In this document: positions 16,391 to 22,866 of the stretch, piece by piece
How positions within the stretch are numbered: position 1 is the first letter of the stretch
Layout of the letters: every line of letters starts with the position of its first letter
DNA from: Prosthecobacter debontii
GTDB taxonomy: Bacteria > Verrucomicrobiota > Verrucomicrobiia > Chthoniobacterales > Chthoniobacteraceae
Assembly (NCBI GenBank): GCA_945861385.1
Contig: CAMAUI010000020.1
Coordinates: 1-50,449 of the forward strand
Reading direction: 5' to 3'
Length of the DNA stretch: 50,449 nucleotides
Made by a program: the position numbers and the translations under genes
The notes under the pieces: generated by a model
Told to the model about the DNA's origin: nothing
Seen by the model: the letters and a program-made list of their open reading frames with translations, nothing else
Databases searched by the model: none

Positions 16391-17757
16391 GCCGCCGGGC
16401 TTTGCCGATGACGGCGCACGAAGTAGAGGCAACTGCTGACCAGGCAAATCAGGCCGAGCACCGACATGAAGTAGGTGAACCCTTTGAAATAGGCGATCCT
16501 CGACATGCCACTGTGGGCCACATCCTTGTAAAGCTGCACACCCACCGAGCCGGTGTAGCCGATGGCATCAGCAATGTAGATGGCGAAAACGGCCGTTCCC
16601 ACCACGCGGGTCGAGGCAATGAGCCGGTCAAAAAGAACGGAGCCATACGGAACGTAGGCGAGATAGGAGCCAAGCCCGGTCAGAGTCATCCACCAGAATC
16701 CATTGATCCAACCGGCCTCGAGAAGCAGCGTGCTGACACCGAGCAAGGCCACTCCACCACTCATGATGGCAAAGGCCCCGATGAGACCGAGCCGGTTGCT
16801 TTTGATCAGATTGAGCAGCGCCAGCGCCGCCATCACGCCAAACATGACGATCGTCTCCGCCTTCGAAATGATCGCCTTGTTCGCAGCGTAAGGATATCCA
16901 AGCCCGTCGAAAATCTCGACCTGGTAATTGTCCCGGAAATCGCGGTAGGCGGTCAAAAAGAAGTAGGCCAGGCAAAGCAGCGTGAGACCAAAGGCGAATT
17001 GTTTGACGAAGGCCATGCGCAGCGAGCCGTCCATGGGCGCCCTTTCCGCCCGCGCGGCAACGTCTGCGGCGCTGGGGCGGGGCAATTGGTTGAGGAGCCA
17101 GACCGCCAGGAAAAAAAGCGGCAGGAAATGCAGGCCGGTGATTGCAGGCATCCACCCTTCGCTGACGCGGCCGAGAAGATCACCGATGGCAGAGCCGATC
17201 CCGGGAACATTCCTCCACCATGCGGCGACGTCGCCTTCGATCATCGCCCTGCCGAAGTCTTTCACGATGCCGCTCGAAACGATGTAGGAGCACGACAATC
17301 CCGCCAGCAATAGCTCCGAGGTGCGCCGCCCTTCGAGATACCAGACGACCAGACCCCACACCATGCCAAGCGGCAGGCCGTTCAGGAAAATGGCCGCGAC
17401 CTTGAGATTATCCGGCACCAGCCCGTAAACGACCAGGGCCGCCTCCGCCCACAAAATGAGCGCGATCAAGGCGAAGGCCCGCCGCCCCGGGGTGATCTCC
17501 GAGCAGACCTTGATGCCGATGTATTTCGAAAGCGCGTAGCCGATGATCTGGCTGATGACCAGAGCGGTCTTGAGCTGGACGACCGAGCCAAGGAACAGCA
17601 CGCCCTCAAATTTCGCAGCCGCGAACGGCTTGCGGAATGCGTACATGCAAAAGTAAGTCGTGAACGCTGCGAAGATCGCGTAAGCCACGAAGACCGGCCC
17701 CGGTGCCGCTTCCAACATGGCCGCAATGCGACCTTTTCCGGCTGGCCGATCACTCAT
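16387..17757 (-). CDS. DUF5690-family MFS-like membrane transporter
   Basis: This 456-residue protein has about 12 predicted membrane helices. Its N-terminal segment FTTYFCMYAFRKPFAAAKF recalls the UhpC/GlpT organophosphate branch of the major facilitator superfamily, and the overall pattern fits DUF5690 proteins of Bacteroidetes, Planctomycetes and Verrucomicrobia. The gene converges on the phosphonate/demethylation operon with a 4-bp overlap of stops. No PhnCDE-type phosphonate ABC importer is in the window, so this transporter is the nearest candidate for uptake of the operon's substrate. That is inference from position. The start at 17757 overlaps the stop of a small upstream frame (ATGA). 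Confidence 0.75.
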   Translation of the reverse strand: MSDRPAGKGRIAAMLEAAPGPVFVAYAIFAAFTTYFCMYAFRKPFAAAKFEGVLFLGSVVQLKTALVISQIIGYALSKYIGIKVCSEITPGRRAFALIALILWAEAALVVYGLVPDNLKVAAIFLNGLPLGMVWGLVVWYLEGRRTSELLLAGLSCSYIVSSGIVKDFGRAMIEGDVAAWWRNVPGIGSAIGDLLGRVSEGWMPAITGLHFLPLFFLAVWLLNQLPRPSAADVAARAERAPMDGSLRMAFVKQFAFGLTLLCLAYFFLTAYRDFRDNYQVEIFDGLGYPYAANKAIISKAETIVMFGVMAALALLNLIKSNRLGLIGAFAIMSGGVALLGVSTLLLEAGWINGFWWMTLTGLGSYLAYVPYGSVLFDRLIASTRVVGTAVFAIYIADAIGYTGSVGVQLYKDVAHSGMSRIAYFKGFTYFMSVLGLICLVSSCLYFVRRHRQSPAA

Positions 17758-18092
17758 CGCGTGACTGGGAACTTCCCGGCTTTTTGGTCGGACGATGCTG
17801 AACTGAGAGATGGCAGACGTTTCCGATCACATCGGCCCTCTTGTAGAAGTTGGGGTTTGTTTCCGGCAAAGAAATAAATGCGCTCGCCGCGCGCACGCTC
17901 CACAGAGCGCGCGACCTCCCGCGCTGCCTGCTCGATCCGCCGGGGGCGAAATGATCCAAATTGCGACGCCAGTCCTCGGTTGTCCGCCTTCACGCGCCGC
18001 CGCACTGGCTCCATGCAGTCCCGCCCCTTCCAGCGGACCTTCATCTGCGAAAGTGCGGCGTTGACTGCTTCGCGAAGCTGCGGAAAATGCAT
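17754..18092 (-). CDS. Small hypothetical frame upstream of the DUF5690 transporter
   Basis: This is a 112-codon frame rich in Arg, with codons in its first two thirds that look like coding sequence of this genome. Its stop overlaps the transporter start by 4 bp (ATGA, 17754-17757), as in many real gene pairs here. I recognise no domain. The last 25 or so residues look less protein-like, so it may be a frame-damaged remnant. Its start at 18092 almost abuts the plus-strand antitoxin start at 18095, which leaves no room for two promoters. If this frame is not real, the 337 bp between 17758 and 18094 hold nothing I can name. Confidence 0.25.
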   Translation of the reverse strand: MHFPQLREAVNAALSQMKVRWKGRDCMEPVRRRVKADNRGLASQFGSFRPRRIEQAAREVARSVERARGERIYFFAGNKPQLLQEGRCDRKRLPSLSSASSDQKAGKFPVTR

Positions 18093-18094
18093 GC

Positions 18095-18361
18095 ATGACT
18101 GTGAAACTCTCCGACAAGGCGGAAGCATACGTTCAGCAGCTCATGCGCGACGGCTGCCAAGGGAACGCTGAACAAGTCGTGGACCTGCTCATCCTCAAGC
18201 AGCGCGCAGATGACCGCCACGACGCCGCATTTCCGCCACTCGCGCCGGAACAGATCGAGGCGGAATTGTTGAAAGGCGTGCGGAGTCCGCATCGCCAGTG
18301 GGTGCCGGGAGAATTTCGCAAACTGGCTGAGCGATTGATCGCCGAGCAGGCAGGCGAATGA
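18095..18361 (+). CDS. ParD-like antitoxin of a type II toxin-antitoxin pair
   Basis: This 88-residue protein begins MTVKLSDKAEAYVQQLMRDG, followed by NAEQVVDLLILKQ. That pattern fits the N-terminal ribbon-helix-helix region of ParD-like antitoxins, which bind DNA as dimers. The C-terminal half (EQIEAELLKGVRSP) would wrap the toxin. Its stop overlaps the start of a truncated ParE-like frame (ATGA, 18358-18361), the usual order for such modules. With the toxin broken the antitoxin is probably orphaned. The family call rests on pattern and position. Confidence 0.6.
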   Translation: MTVKLSDKAEAYVQQLMRDGCQGNAEQVVDLLILKQRADDRHDAAFPPLAPEQIEAELLKGVRSPHRQWVPGEFRKLAERLIAEQAGE

Positions 18362-18516
18362 GCCTGGCAGTGCGGATCGCGTCCGAGTTCCATCAGGACG
18401 TGGCGCTGCAAATCCAGTGGTATGTGCGCCACAGCATCCGACGAGCGGACAACGGGGTTAACGCCGCCACTGAGCATTTGACGCCACACTCCCCCCAGCC
18501 CATTCTCCCGTCATGA
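18358..18516 (+). pseudogene. Truncated ParE/RelE-like toxin
   Basis: The frame begins MSLAVRIASEFHQDVALQIQWY, which matches the first strand and helix of ParE/RelE-type toxins (a typical family start runs xFHxDVxxxxxWYxxx). After about 35 residues the similarity ends, and the frame reads through unrelated sequence to a stop at 18514-18516, giving 52 residues instead of the usual 90-100. The C-terminal strands with the toxin's key residues are missing. It overlaps the upstream antitoxin by 4 bp and the next antitoxin-like start (18513) by 4 bp, so a deletion seems to have joined two TA modules. Confidence 0.5.
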
Positions 18517-18725
18517 GCGCGCAGGAAATCATCGCCGAACTGCCGAAGCTGAAGCCGGATGAGTTTCGTCTCGTCCGGGCAAAAGTGGAAGATCTTGCGA
18601 AGGCGAAACGCCGGACGATCGGCGAGGCATTGCTCGAAGTGGCGGGGACGGCGGAAGGACTGCCCAGGGACTTGGCGCGCAACCACGACCACTATCTGCA
18701 CGGCACACCCCGCGAGGAGTCGTGA
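18513..18725 (+). CDS. Putative antitoxin paired with a PIN-domain toxin
   Basis: This 70-residue, Lys/Glu-rich helical protein (SAQEIIAELPKLKPDEFRL) lies directly before a PIN-domain gene and overlaps its GTG start by 4 bp (GTGA). I do not recognise a named antitoxin family with certainty. Size, charge, position and coupling are those of a VapB-type antitoxin. The C-terminal stretch LARNHDHYLHGTPREE could be the toxin-neutralising tail. It would regulate its own operon if it follows the usual pattern. Confidence 0.6.
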   Translation: MSAQEIIAELPKLKPDEFRLVRAKVEDLAKAKRRTIGEALLEVAGTAEGLPRDLARNHDHYLHGTPREES

Positions 18726-19120
18726 AGTTTGCCGACACGTCCTACCTGCTCGCGCTGCTCAATCCAGACGACGAGTTTCATCCCGCCGCAACAGCAGCGA
18801 GCGAGAAACTGGATGAGGTCGTGGTGACGACGATGTGGATCTTGACCGAGTTGGGCGACGCCCTGCATCGCGGACGGAACCGTGCGACTTTTGTGCGCTT
18901 TCTCGACACGCTGGGCAGCCACGGGGATTTCGAGGTGGTGCCCGCCTCGGAGGAAATGTTTCAGCGCGGGGTCGAGTTGTTCCGCGCGCGGCACGACAAG
19001 GAATGGTCGCTCACCGATTGCATCTCCATCGTGGTGATGACGGAGAAGAGAATCAGCGAGGCACTGACGACTGACCGGCATTTCGAGCAGGCTGGATTCA
19101 AGGCGCTGCTCAAACCGTAG
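18722..19120 (+). CDS. vapC: VapC-like PIN-domain ribonuclease toxin
   Basis: This 132-residue PIN-domain protein has the four acidic residues of the Mg-dependent RNase site in the expected order: D5 (KFADTSYLLALL), E43 (ILTELGDAL), D99 (SLTDCISIVVM) and D118 (TTDRHFEQAGF). VapC toxins cut specific tRNAs or rRNA and are held inactive by the antitoxin. The start is GTG at 18722, supported by the GTGA overlap with the antitoxin stop and by the immediate KFADTS motif. The gene looks intact. Confidence 0.85.
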   Translation: MKFADTSYLLALLNPDDEFHPAATAASEKLDEVVVTTMWILTELGDALHRGRNRATFVRFLDTLGSHGDFEVVPASEEMFQRGVELFRARHDKEWSLTDCISIVVMTEKRISEALTTDRHFEQAGFKALLKP

Positions 19121-19499
19121 AGGCCATGGATCTCGTTCCTTTGGATGATGCGTGCCGGTCGCGGCTGGGTCTCTGGATTTGGCCACCAGTCACTTTTCAC
19201 CAATCACCTGTCACAGTTCCCGCCCGCCCCTCACCCCGAAGCTCAGGTTGCTGGCCGTTGCCACGGCCACCCTTCGGGCTGCCTGCCGTTTAGACAGGCC
19301 TTTCATCAAGCCTGAGCAGAGTCGAAGGCAAGGCCCGGAGACGTTCGGCGAGCCATTCGGTCCCGAGCCTGTCGAGGGGCTCACGTCGAGTCCGCTTACT
19401 GAGGGGCGGCAGGCGATGTCGCTCCGCTCCATTCCCCGCGCAAAAACTGCGTTGCCAAGTCCTCAGCCCGCCTACGAAAGGAAAACCGCATTTCGCGTT
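19121..19499 (+). other. Gene-free stretch containing repeat copy A
   Basis: I find no gene here. The stretch holds the left copy of an imperfect direct repeat (19181-19300). It is followed by several near-copies of the common intergenic string resembling GAGCCTGTCGA (for example 19362-19374). Frames crossing it translate to low-complexity or repeat-like peptides. Confidence 0.5.
19181..19300 (+). repeat. Imperfect direct repeat, copy A
   Basis: This roughly 120-bp copy begins GGCCACCAGTCACTTTTCAC and includes TTGCTGGCCGTTGCCACGGC and the following CACCCTTCGGGCTGCCTG. The same elements recur in the same order at 20020-20142. Small differences are scattered through the first half, and the middle 40 bases are nearly identical. 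The two copies bracket the small gene pair at 19500-19966. Confidence 0.75.
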
Positions 19500-19754
19500 T
19501 CAACGATCCGCACGGCAAAGGTGGAGGATTTTGACGTGCCGGTCGGCTCCATCTTCCCAAAAATGGATTGCAAAACCGGCATGAACATGGACGCCGAGCA
19601 GGCGCCCTTCGCTGTCGGGTTCGCGGTAGTCCGAGTATTGATGCGGATACTCGCGGATTTCACGGAAACGCTTCCACAGGACTTCCTGCTCGCGCCGCGT
19701 GAGCGCCGCGGTGAAATCGAGCACGTCCACCGCGATCAGGAGACGGTATTTCAC
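19500..19754 (-). CDS. Putative toxin of a small two-gene module
   Basis: This 84-residue protein starts at a GTG (19754) that overlaps the stop of the upstream small gene by 4 bp (GTGA). The sequence VKYRLLIAVDVLDFTAALTR, followed by a helical middle and GRLLGVHVHAGFAIHFWEDG, suggests a small alpha/beta RelE-like fold with strand-rich C terminus (VKILHLCRADR). I cannot assign the family firmly. Its gene order and size match antitoxin-first TA pairs. It lies between the two direct-repeat copies, so the pair may have moved as a unit. Confidence 0.55.
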   Translation of the reverse strand: MKYRLLIAVDVLDFTAALTRREQEVLWKRFREIREYPHQYSDYREPDSEGRLLGVHVHAGFAIHFWEDGADRHVKILHLCRADR

Positions 19755-19966
19755 TCCGAACTGTTCGGGGGCATGCCGAGCCGCTGCCCAAACTCCTCCA
19801 GCGTCACCCAATTGCCCGGCGTCCGATCATCAATCTTCCGGGCCATCTTCTCCGCAAAATCCGGCTCGTCCTGCCGAAGACGGAGCGAGACGACCAGCGC
19901 CTGCAGCTTGCGCAAATTTCCCGCATCCCAAGTTGCGATCTCCTGCTGAATGGCTTCAAAGCTCAT
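19751..19966 (-). CDS. Putative antitoxin of the small two-gene module
   Basis: This 71-residue protein begins MSFEAIQQEIATWDAGNLRK, then LQALVVSLRLRQDEPDFAEKMARKIDD. Helical sequences like this (often ending near NWVTLEEFGQRLG) are common in small upstream partners of RelE-like toxins. The start at 19966 is preferred over 20032 because the extra 22 residues run into the repeat-bearing intergenic region. It is translationally coupled to the next gene by GTGA. Function is inferred from the arrangement. Confidence 0.55.
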   Translation of the reverse strand: MSFEAIQQEIATWDAGNLRKLQALVVSLRLRQDEPDFAEKMARKIDDRTPGNWVTLEEFGQRLGMPPNSSE

Positions 19967-20019
19967 GGTGCGAAAATATCCGCGAGCCGCAATTCGGCAA
20001 GACTCCATTCGACGGCGCT

Positions 20020-20142
20020 GGCCACCATTCACTTTTCACCAATCACCCAGTCACCGCTTCCCGCCCGCCCCTCCCCACGAAGCTCCGGTTGCTGGCCGTT
20101 GCCACGGCCACCCTTCGGGCTGCCTGTCGTTTCGACAGGCTC
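20020..20142 (+). repeat. Imperfect direct repeat, copy B, with hairpin
   Basis: This copy repeats the elements of 19181-19300 in the same order. It ends in a perfect hairpin GCCTGTCG-TTT-CGACAGGC at 20122-20140, where copy A has a mutated version. It fills most of the 280 bp between the small antitoxin gene (start 19966) and the end of the glycosyltransferase gene (20247). I see no gene in the rest of that gap. Confidence 0.75.
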
Positions 20143-20246
20143 AAGGCCCGCAGCTTGGGTGAGGCGGGCGACGCGGAGTTGCACGGCCATACACGGTTTC
20201 TCGAGGGAAATTGTCAGCCGCTTTGCTCAACCGCGGATTGCCCGGC

Positions 20247-20972
20247 TCACATCCCATGCATCCGGCGGATGCGGAGAGCGTCCATGAGCATGCGGAAGGA
20301 ATCGCGGAGGATGTGGACTTTGCTGTCTTCGAAGTTCGTCCACTCGACTGGGAGATCGGCGACTTGAAAGCCGTGTTTCTCCGCGAGAAGAAGGATCTCG
20401 ACGTCGAAGGCGAAGCCCTCGATGCGCTGGAGTGGGAAGATGGTTTGGCGGGCGGGGCGGCGGAAGGCCTTGAAGCCGCATTGGGTGTCGCGGAGCCGGA
20501 TGCCGGTGGTGCGGCGGAGGATGGCGTTGAAGCACCGGCCCATGTTGCGGCGGATGATGCCCTGTTTTTTCAGGATGACGCTGCGCTCGTGCTGGCGGTT
20601 GCCGACAAGGATCGCGGTCTCCGGGTGCGCGGCGAAATGGGCGAGAAAATGGCCGGTCTCCGCGAGCGGGGTGGAGAGGTCGCAGTCCATGAAAAATGCG
20701 ATCTCGCCGCGTGCGCGGAGCATGCCTGTGCGGACGGCGTGGCCTTTGCCGCGCTGCTCGTCGCTGGCGATGATCTCAAATGCGGCTTGCCCGTCGAGCA
20801 GCCTGCGGGCTACGTCGAGAGTCCCGTCGGTGCTCCGCTCGACGACGAGGATGACTTCGTGAGTCCAAGGCACCCCGCCGAGGTATTCGCGCAGAGCCAT
20901 GACGCTCGCCTCCAGGCGAAGCGCCTCGTTGCAGGCGGGAATGACGAGCGAAACGAATGGCGCGCCGGGCAT
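20247..20972 (-). CDS. GT2 glycosyltransferase of the dolichyl/polyprenyl-phosphate sugar synthase type
   Basis: This 241-residue GT-A enzyme opens with VSLVIPACNEALRLE, has the donor-metal motif DCD in FFMDCDLSTPL, and has GNRQHERS and DTQCGFKAFRR segments. These are typical of Alg5/DPG-synthase-like enzymes that load a sugar onto a polyprenyl phosphate. There is no C-terminal membrane pair. The start at 20972 gives a compact family-length protein; the longer frame to 21089 adds an unconvincing leader. It is divergent from a GT-C-like membrane protein gene 82 bp away, and such enzymes use polyprenyl-phosphate sugars. The two may form one glycosylation system. Confidence 0.85.
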   Translation of the reverse strand: MPGAPFVSLVIPACNEALRLEASVMALREYLGGVPWTHEVILVVERSTDGTLDVARRLLDGQAAFEIIASDEQRGKGHAVRTGMLRARGEIAFFMDCDLSTPLAETGHFLAHFAAHPETAILVGNRQHERSVILKKQGIIRRNMGRCFNAILRRTTGIRLRDTQCGFKAFRRPARQTIFPLQRIEGFAFDVEILLLAEKHGFQVADLPVEWTNFEDSKVHILRDSFRMLMDALRIRRMHGM

Positions 20973-21054
20973 GTGGGGAAGTTTCCTACCAGCCGGGAGC
21001 GCGCCGGTCAAAAGACATGATGCGCAGCCGAACAAACGCCAAAACCGAAGAACG

Positions 21055-22866
21055 ATGACAGTCTGCCAACGCTGGTGCTCGCTTCTCATCCTGGCCGTCG
21101 CTTTTGCCCTCCGCGTGTGGGCGCTGGACTACAAGCCGGCGCATTTCGACGAGGGCGTGAACGGTTGGTTCGTGGACGGGATGCGCGTCGAGGGGTGCTA
21201 CCGCTATGACCCCGCGAATTATCACGGCCCTCTCCACTTTTACGTCCTCTTCGCGGGCCAGCAGCTTTTCGGCAGGAGTCTGTGGGTGTTGCGAATGCCC
21301 ACCGTTCTCGCCGGGACGGCGGTGGTTCTGCTGCTGCTCGGGATGCGGCGATTCCTCGGATTCCGCGCTGCGGCGTGGGCTGCGGCCGTGGCGGCGGTGT
21401 CGCCGGCGTTGGTCTTCTACTCACGGACTGCGATTCACGAGATGTGGCTGCCGCTTTTCACCCTGCTCGCGTGCCACGGGGCGTTCGGGCTGGCGGGGGG
21501 CGGGCGCAGGGCGGGCGATCTGTGGCGCATCGGGCTCGGGCTGGCGGGGATGGTTCTCACGAAGGAAACGTATCTCCTGCATCTGCTGGCCGCGCTTCTC
21601 GCATGGGCGATGATCCGCATTTTTTCACCCGCCCGCGGCGGCAGGCCACGGCCCGCGGATCTGTTCAAGGGCACGGCCAGCGAGCCGCAGGAAACGCCGC
21701 GGGCGGAATTTTCCATCCGCGACATCACGCGTGTGGCGCTCGTTTCCGTGGGGATCGTTGCGATTTTCTACTCGGGTTTTTTCATGAACTGGGCGGGCCT
21801 CAATGGGCTCTGGAAAACAATGGCTGAAATGATGAAGAAGGGCGGCGGCGGAGATGGCCATGAAAAGGAGATGCTCTACTGGCTGAAATTGCTCGCGCAT
21901 TATGAGTGGCCCGCCCTCGCTGGAATGGCTGCCGCGCTCATCCTTGCCCTGCCGCGCTGGCGGATTGGGGGGATGATTCTGCTCGCAGTCGGGGCCGTGT
22001 TCGCCGGAATTGATCACTACTTGAGCCCCGCGCCGGGCACTGAAGAGCGGATTGAATTTCTTCTGCCCCGGCTCGGCCTGCACGCGCATGGCTCGCTGGG
22101 TGTCGGCATCGCGATCACCGGGCTCTGCATGATTTTCGCGATGCCCGCACGCGATGCCCGCATCCGCTGGTGCGCGCTTTACGGCCTCGGCAGCCTCGCT
22201 GCGTACAGCCTCATTCCTTACAAGACGCCCTGGTGCATCGTGAACATCATCTGGCCCTTCGCGCTCACCCTCGGTCATGCGATGCGGGAACTCGGCATCC
22301 TCACACGCCTGCTGCTCGTGAATCTCGTCGGCCTCCTCATCCTTCTGCCGCCGGCGATTGACTCCCTGCGGCTCAACTTCAACGACCGCACCGAGCGCCC
22401 CAACCCGACGCTCGATTCGCTCCCTCCGCTGCCGGATGGCAGCTTCATTGATGGAGACCGCTACGCCTACGTGCAGACGAATTTCGACATCAACAACCTC
22501 CTCCAGCCCATCAGCCAGCTCGTCGCGCTGGACCCGGCAAACCGCCAGCTCGTGGGCCACGTCATCGGTGAAAGCTTCCCGCTTTCCTGGCTGCTCAACG
22601 ATTTCCCGAACGTCCGCTTTCACGAGCCGGAGGACACGCTGGAAAATTGTGACGCGGACTTTTTGCTGATCCCAAACGCGCGCACCACCGACATCGAGCC
22701 GCGGTTGCGCGGCATCTACTACCGCCAGCCGCATCGCAGCCGGGGCTTCGGCGCGAGCTGCACACTGTACCTGCTCGCCGACCGCTTCCGATCCGTGATG
22801 CCCGCCGGGCGCGAGCCGGAACTGGTCCCGCGAGTGCCGCAGACCGATTCGATTCCACCGCGATGA
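21055..22866 (+). CDS. Agl23/TIGR03663-like GT39-type membrane glycosyltransferase
   Basis: This 603-residue polytopic protein has the GT-C signature in its first outer loop: HFDEGVNGWFVDGMRVEG, followed by YRYDPANYHGPLHFYVL. This is the Asp-Glu pair with the 'YDP..HGP' motif of the TIGR03663 family associated with lipid-linked oligosaccharide handling. About 10-12 membrane helices precede a soluble C-terminal domain (about residues 440-603). The ATG at 21055 is followed at once by the first helix (CSLLILAVAFALRVWAL); the longer frame overlaps the divergent gene. Its stop overlaps the next gene start (ATGA, 22863-22866). Confidence 0.8.
   Translation: MTVCQRWCSLLILAVAFALRVWALDYKPAHFDEGVNGWFVDGMRVEGCYRYDPANYHGPLHFYVLFAGQQLFGRSLWVLRMPTVLAGTAVVLLLLGMRRFLGFRAAAWAAAVAAVSPALVFYSRTAIHEMWLPLFTLLACHGAFGLAGGGRRAGDLWRIGLGLAGMVLTKETYLLHLLAALLAWAMIRIFSPARGGRPRPADLFKGTASEPQETPRAEFSIRDITRVALVSVGIVAIFYSGFFMNWAGLNGLWKTMAEMMKKGGGGDGHEKEMLYWLKLLAHYEWPALAGMAAALILALPRWRIGGMILLAVGAVFAGIDHYLSPAPGTEERIEFLLPRLGLHAHGSLGVGIAITGLCMIFAMPARDARIRWCALYGLGSLAAYSLIPYKTPWCIVNIIWPFALTLGHAMRELGILTRLLLVNLVGLLILLPPAIDSLRLNFNDRTERPNPTLDSLPPLPDGSFIDGDRYAYVQTNFDINNLLQPISQLVALDPANRQLVGHVIGESFPLSWLLNDFPNVRFHEPEDTLENCDADFLLIPNARTTDIEPRLRGIYYRQPHRSRGFGASCTLYLLADRFRSVMPAGREPELVPRVPQTDSIPPR

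Noticed and set aside
14237..16447. A 736-codon open frame on the minus strand
   Set aside because: It is antisense to the DMGDH-like gene and has no recognisable motif.
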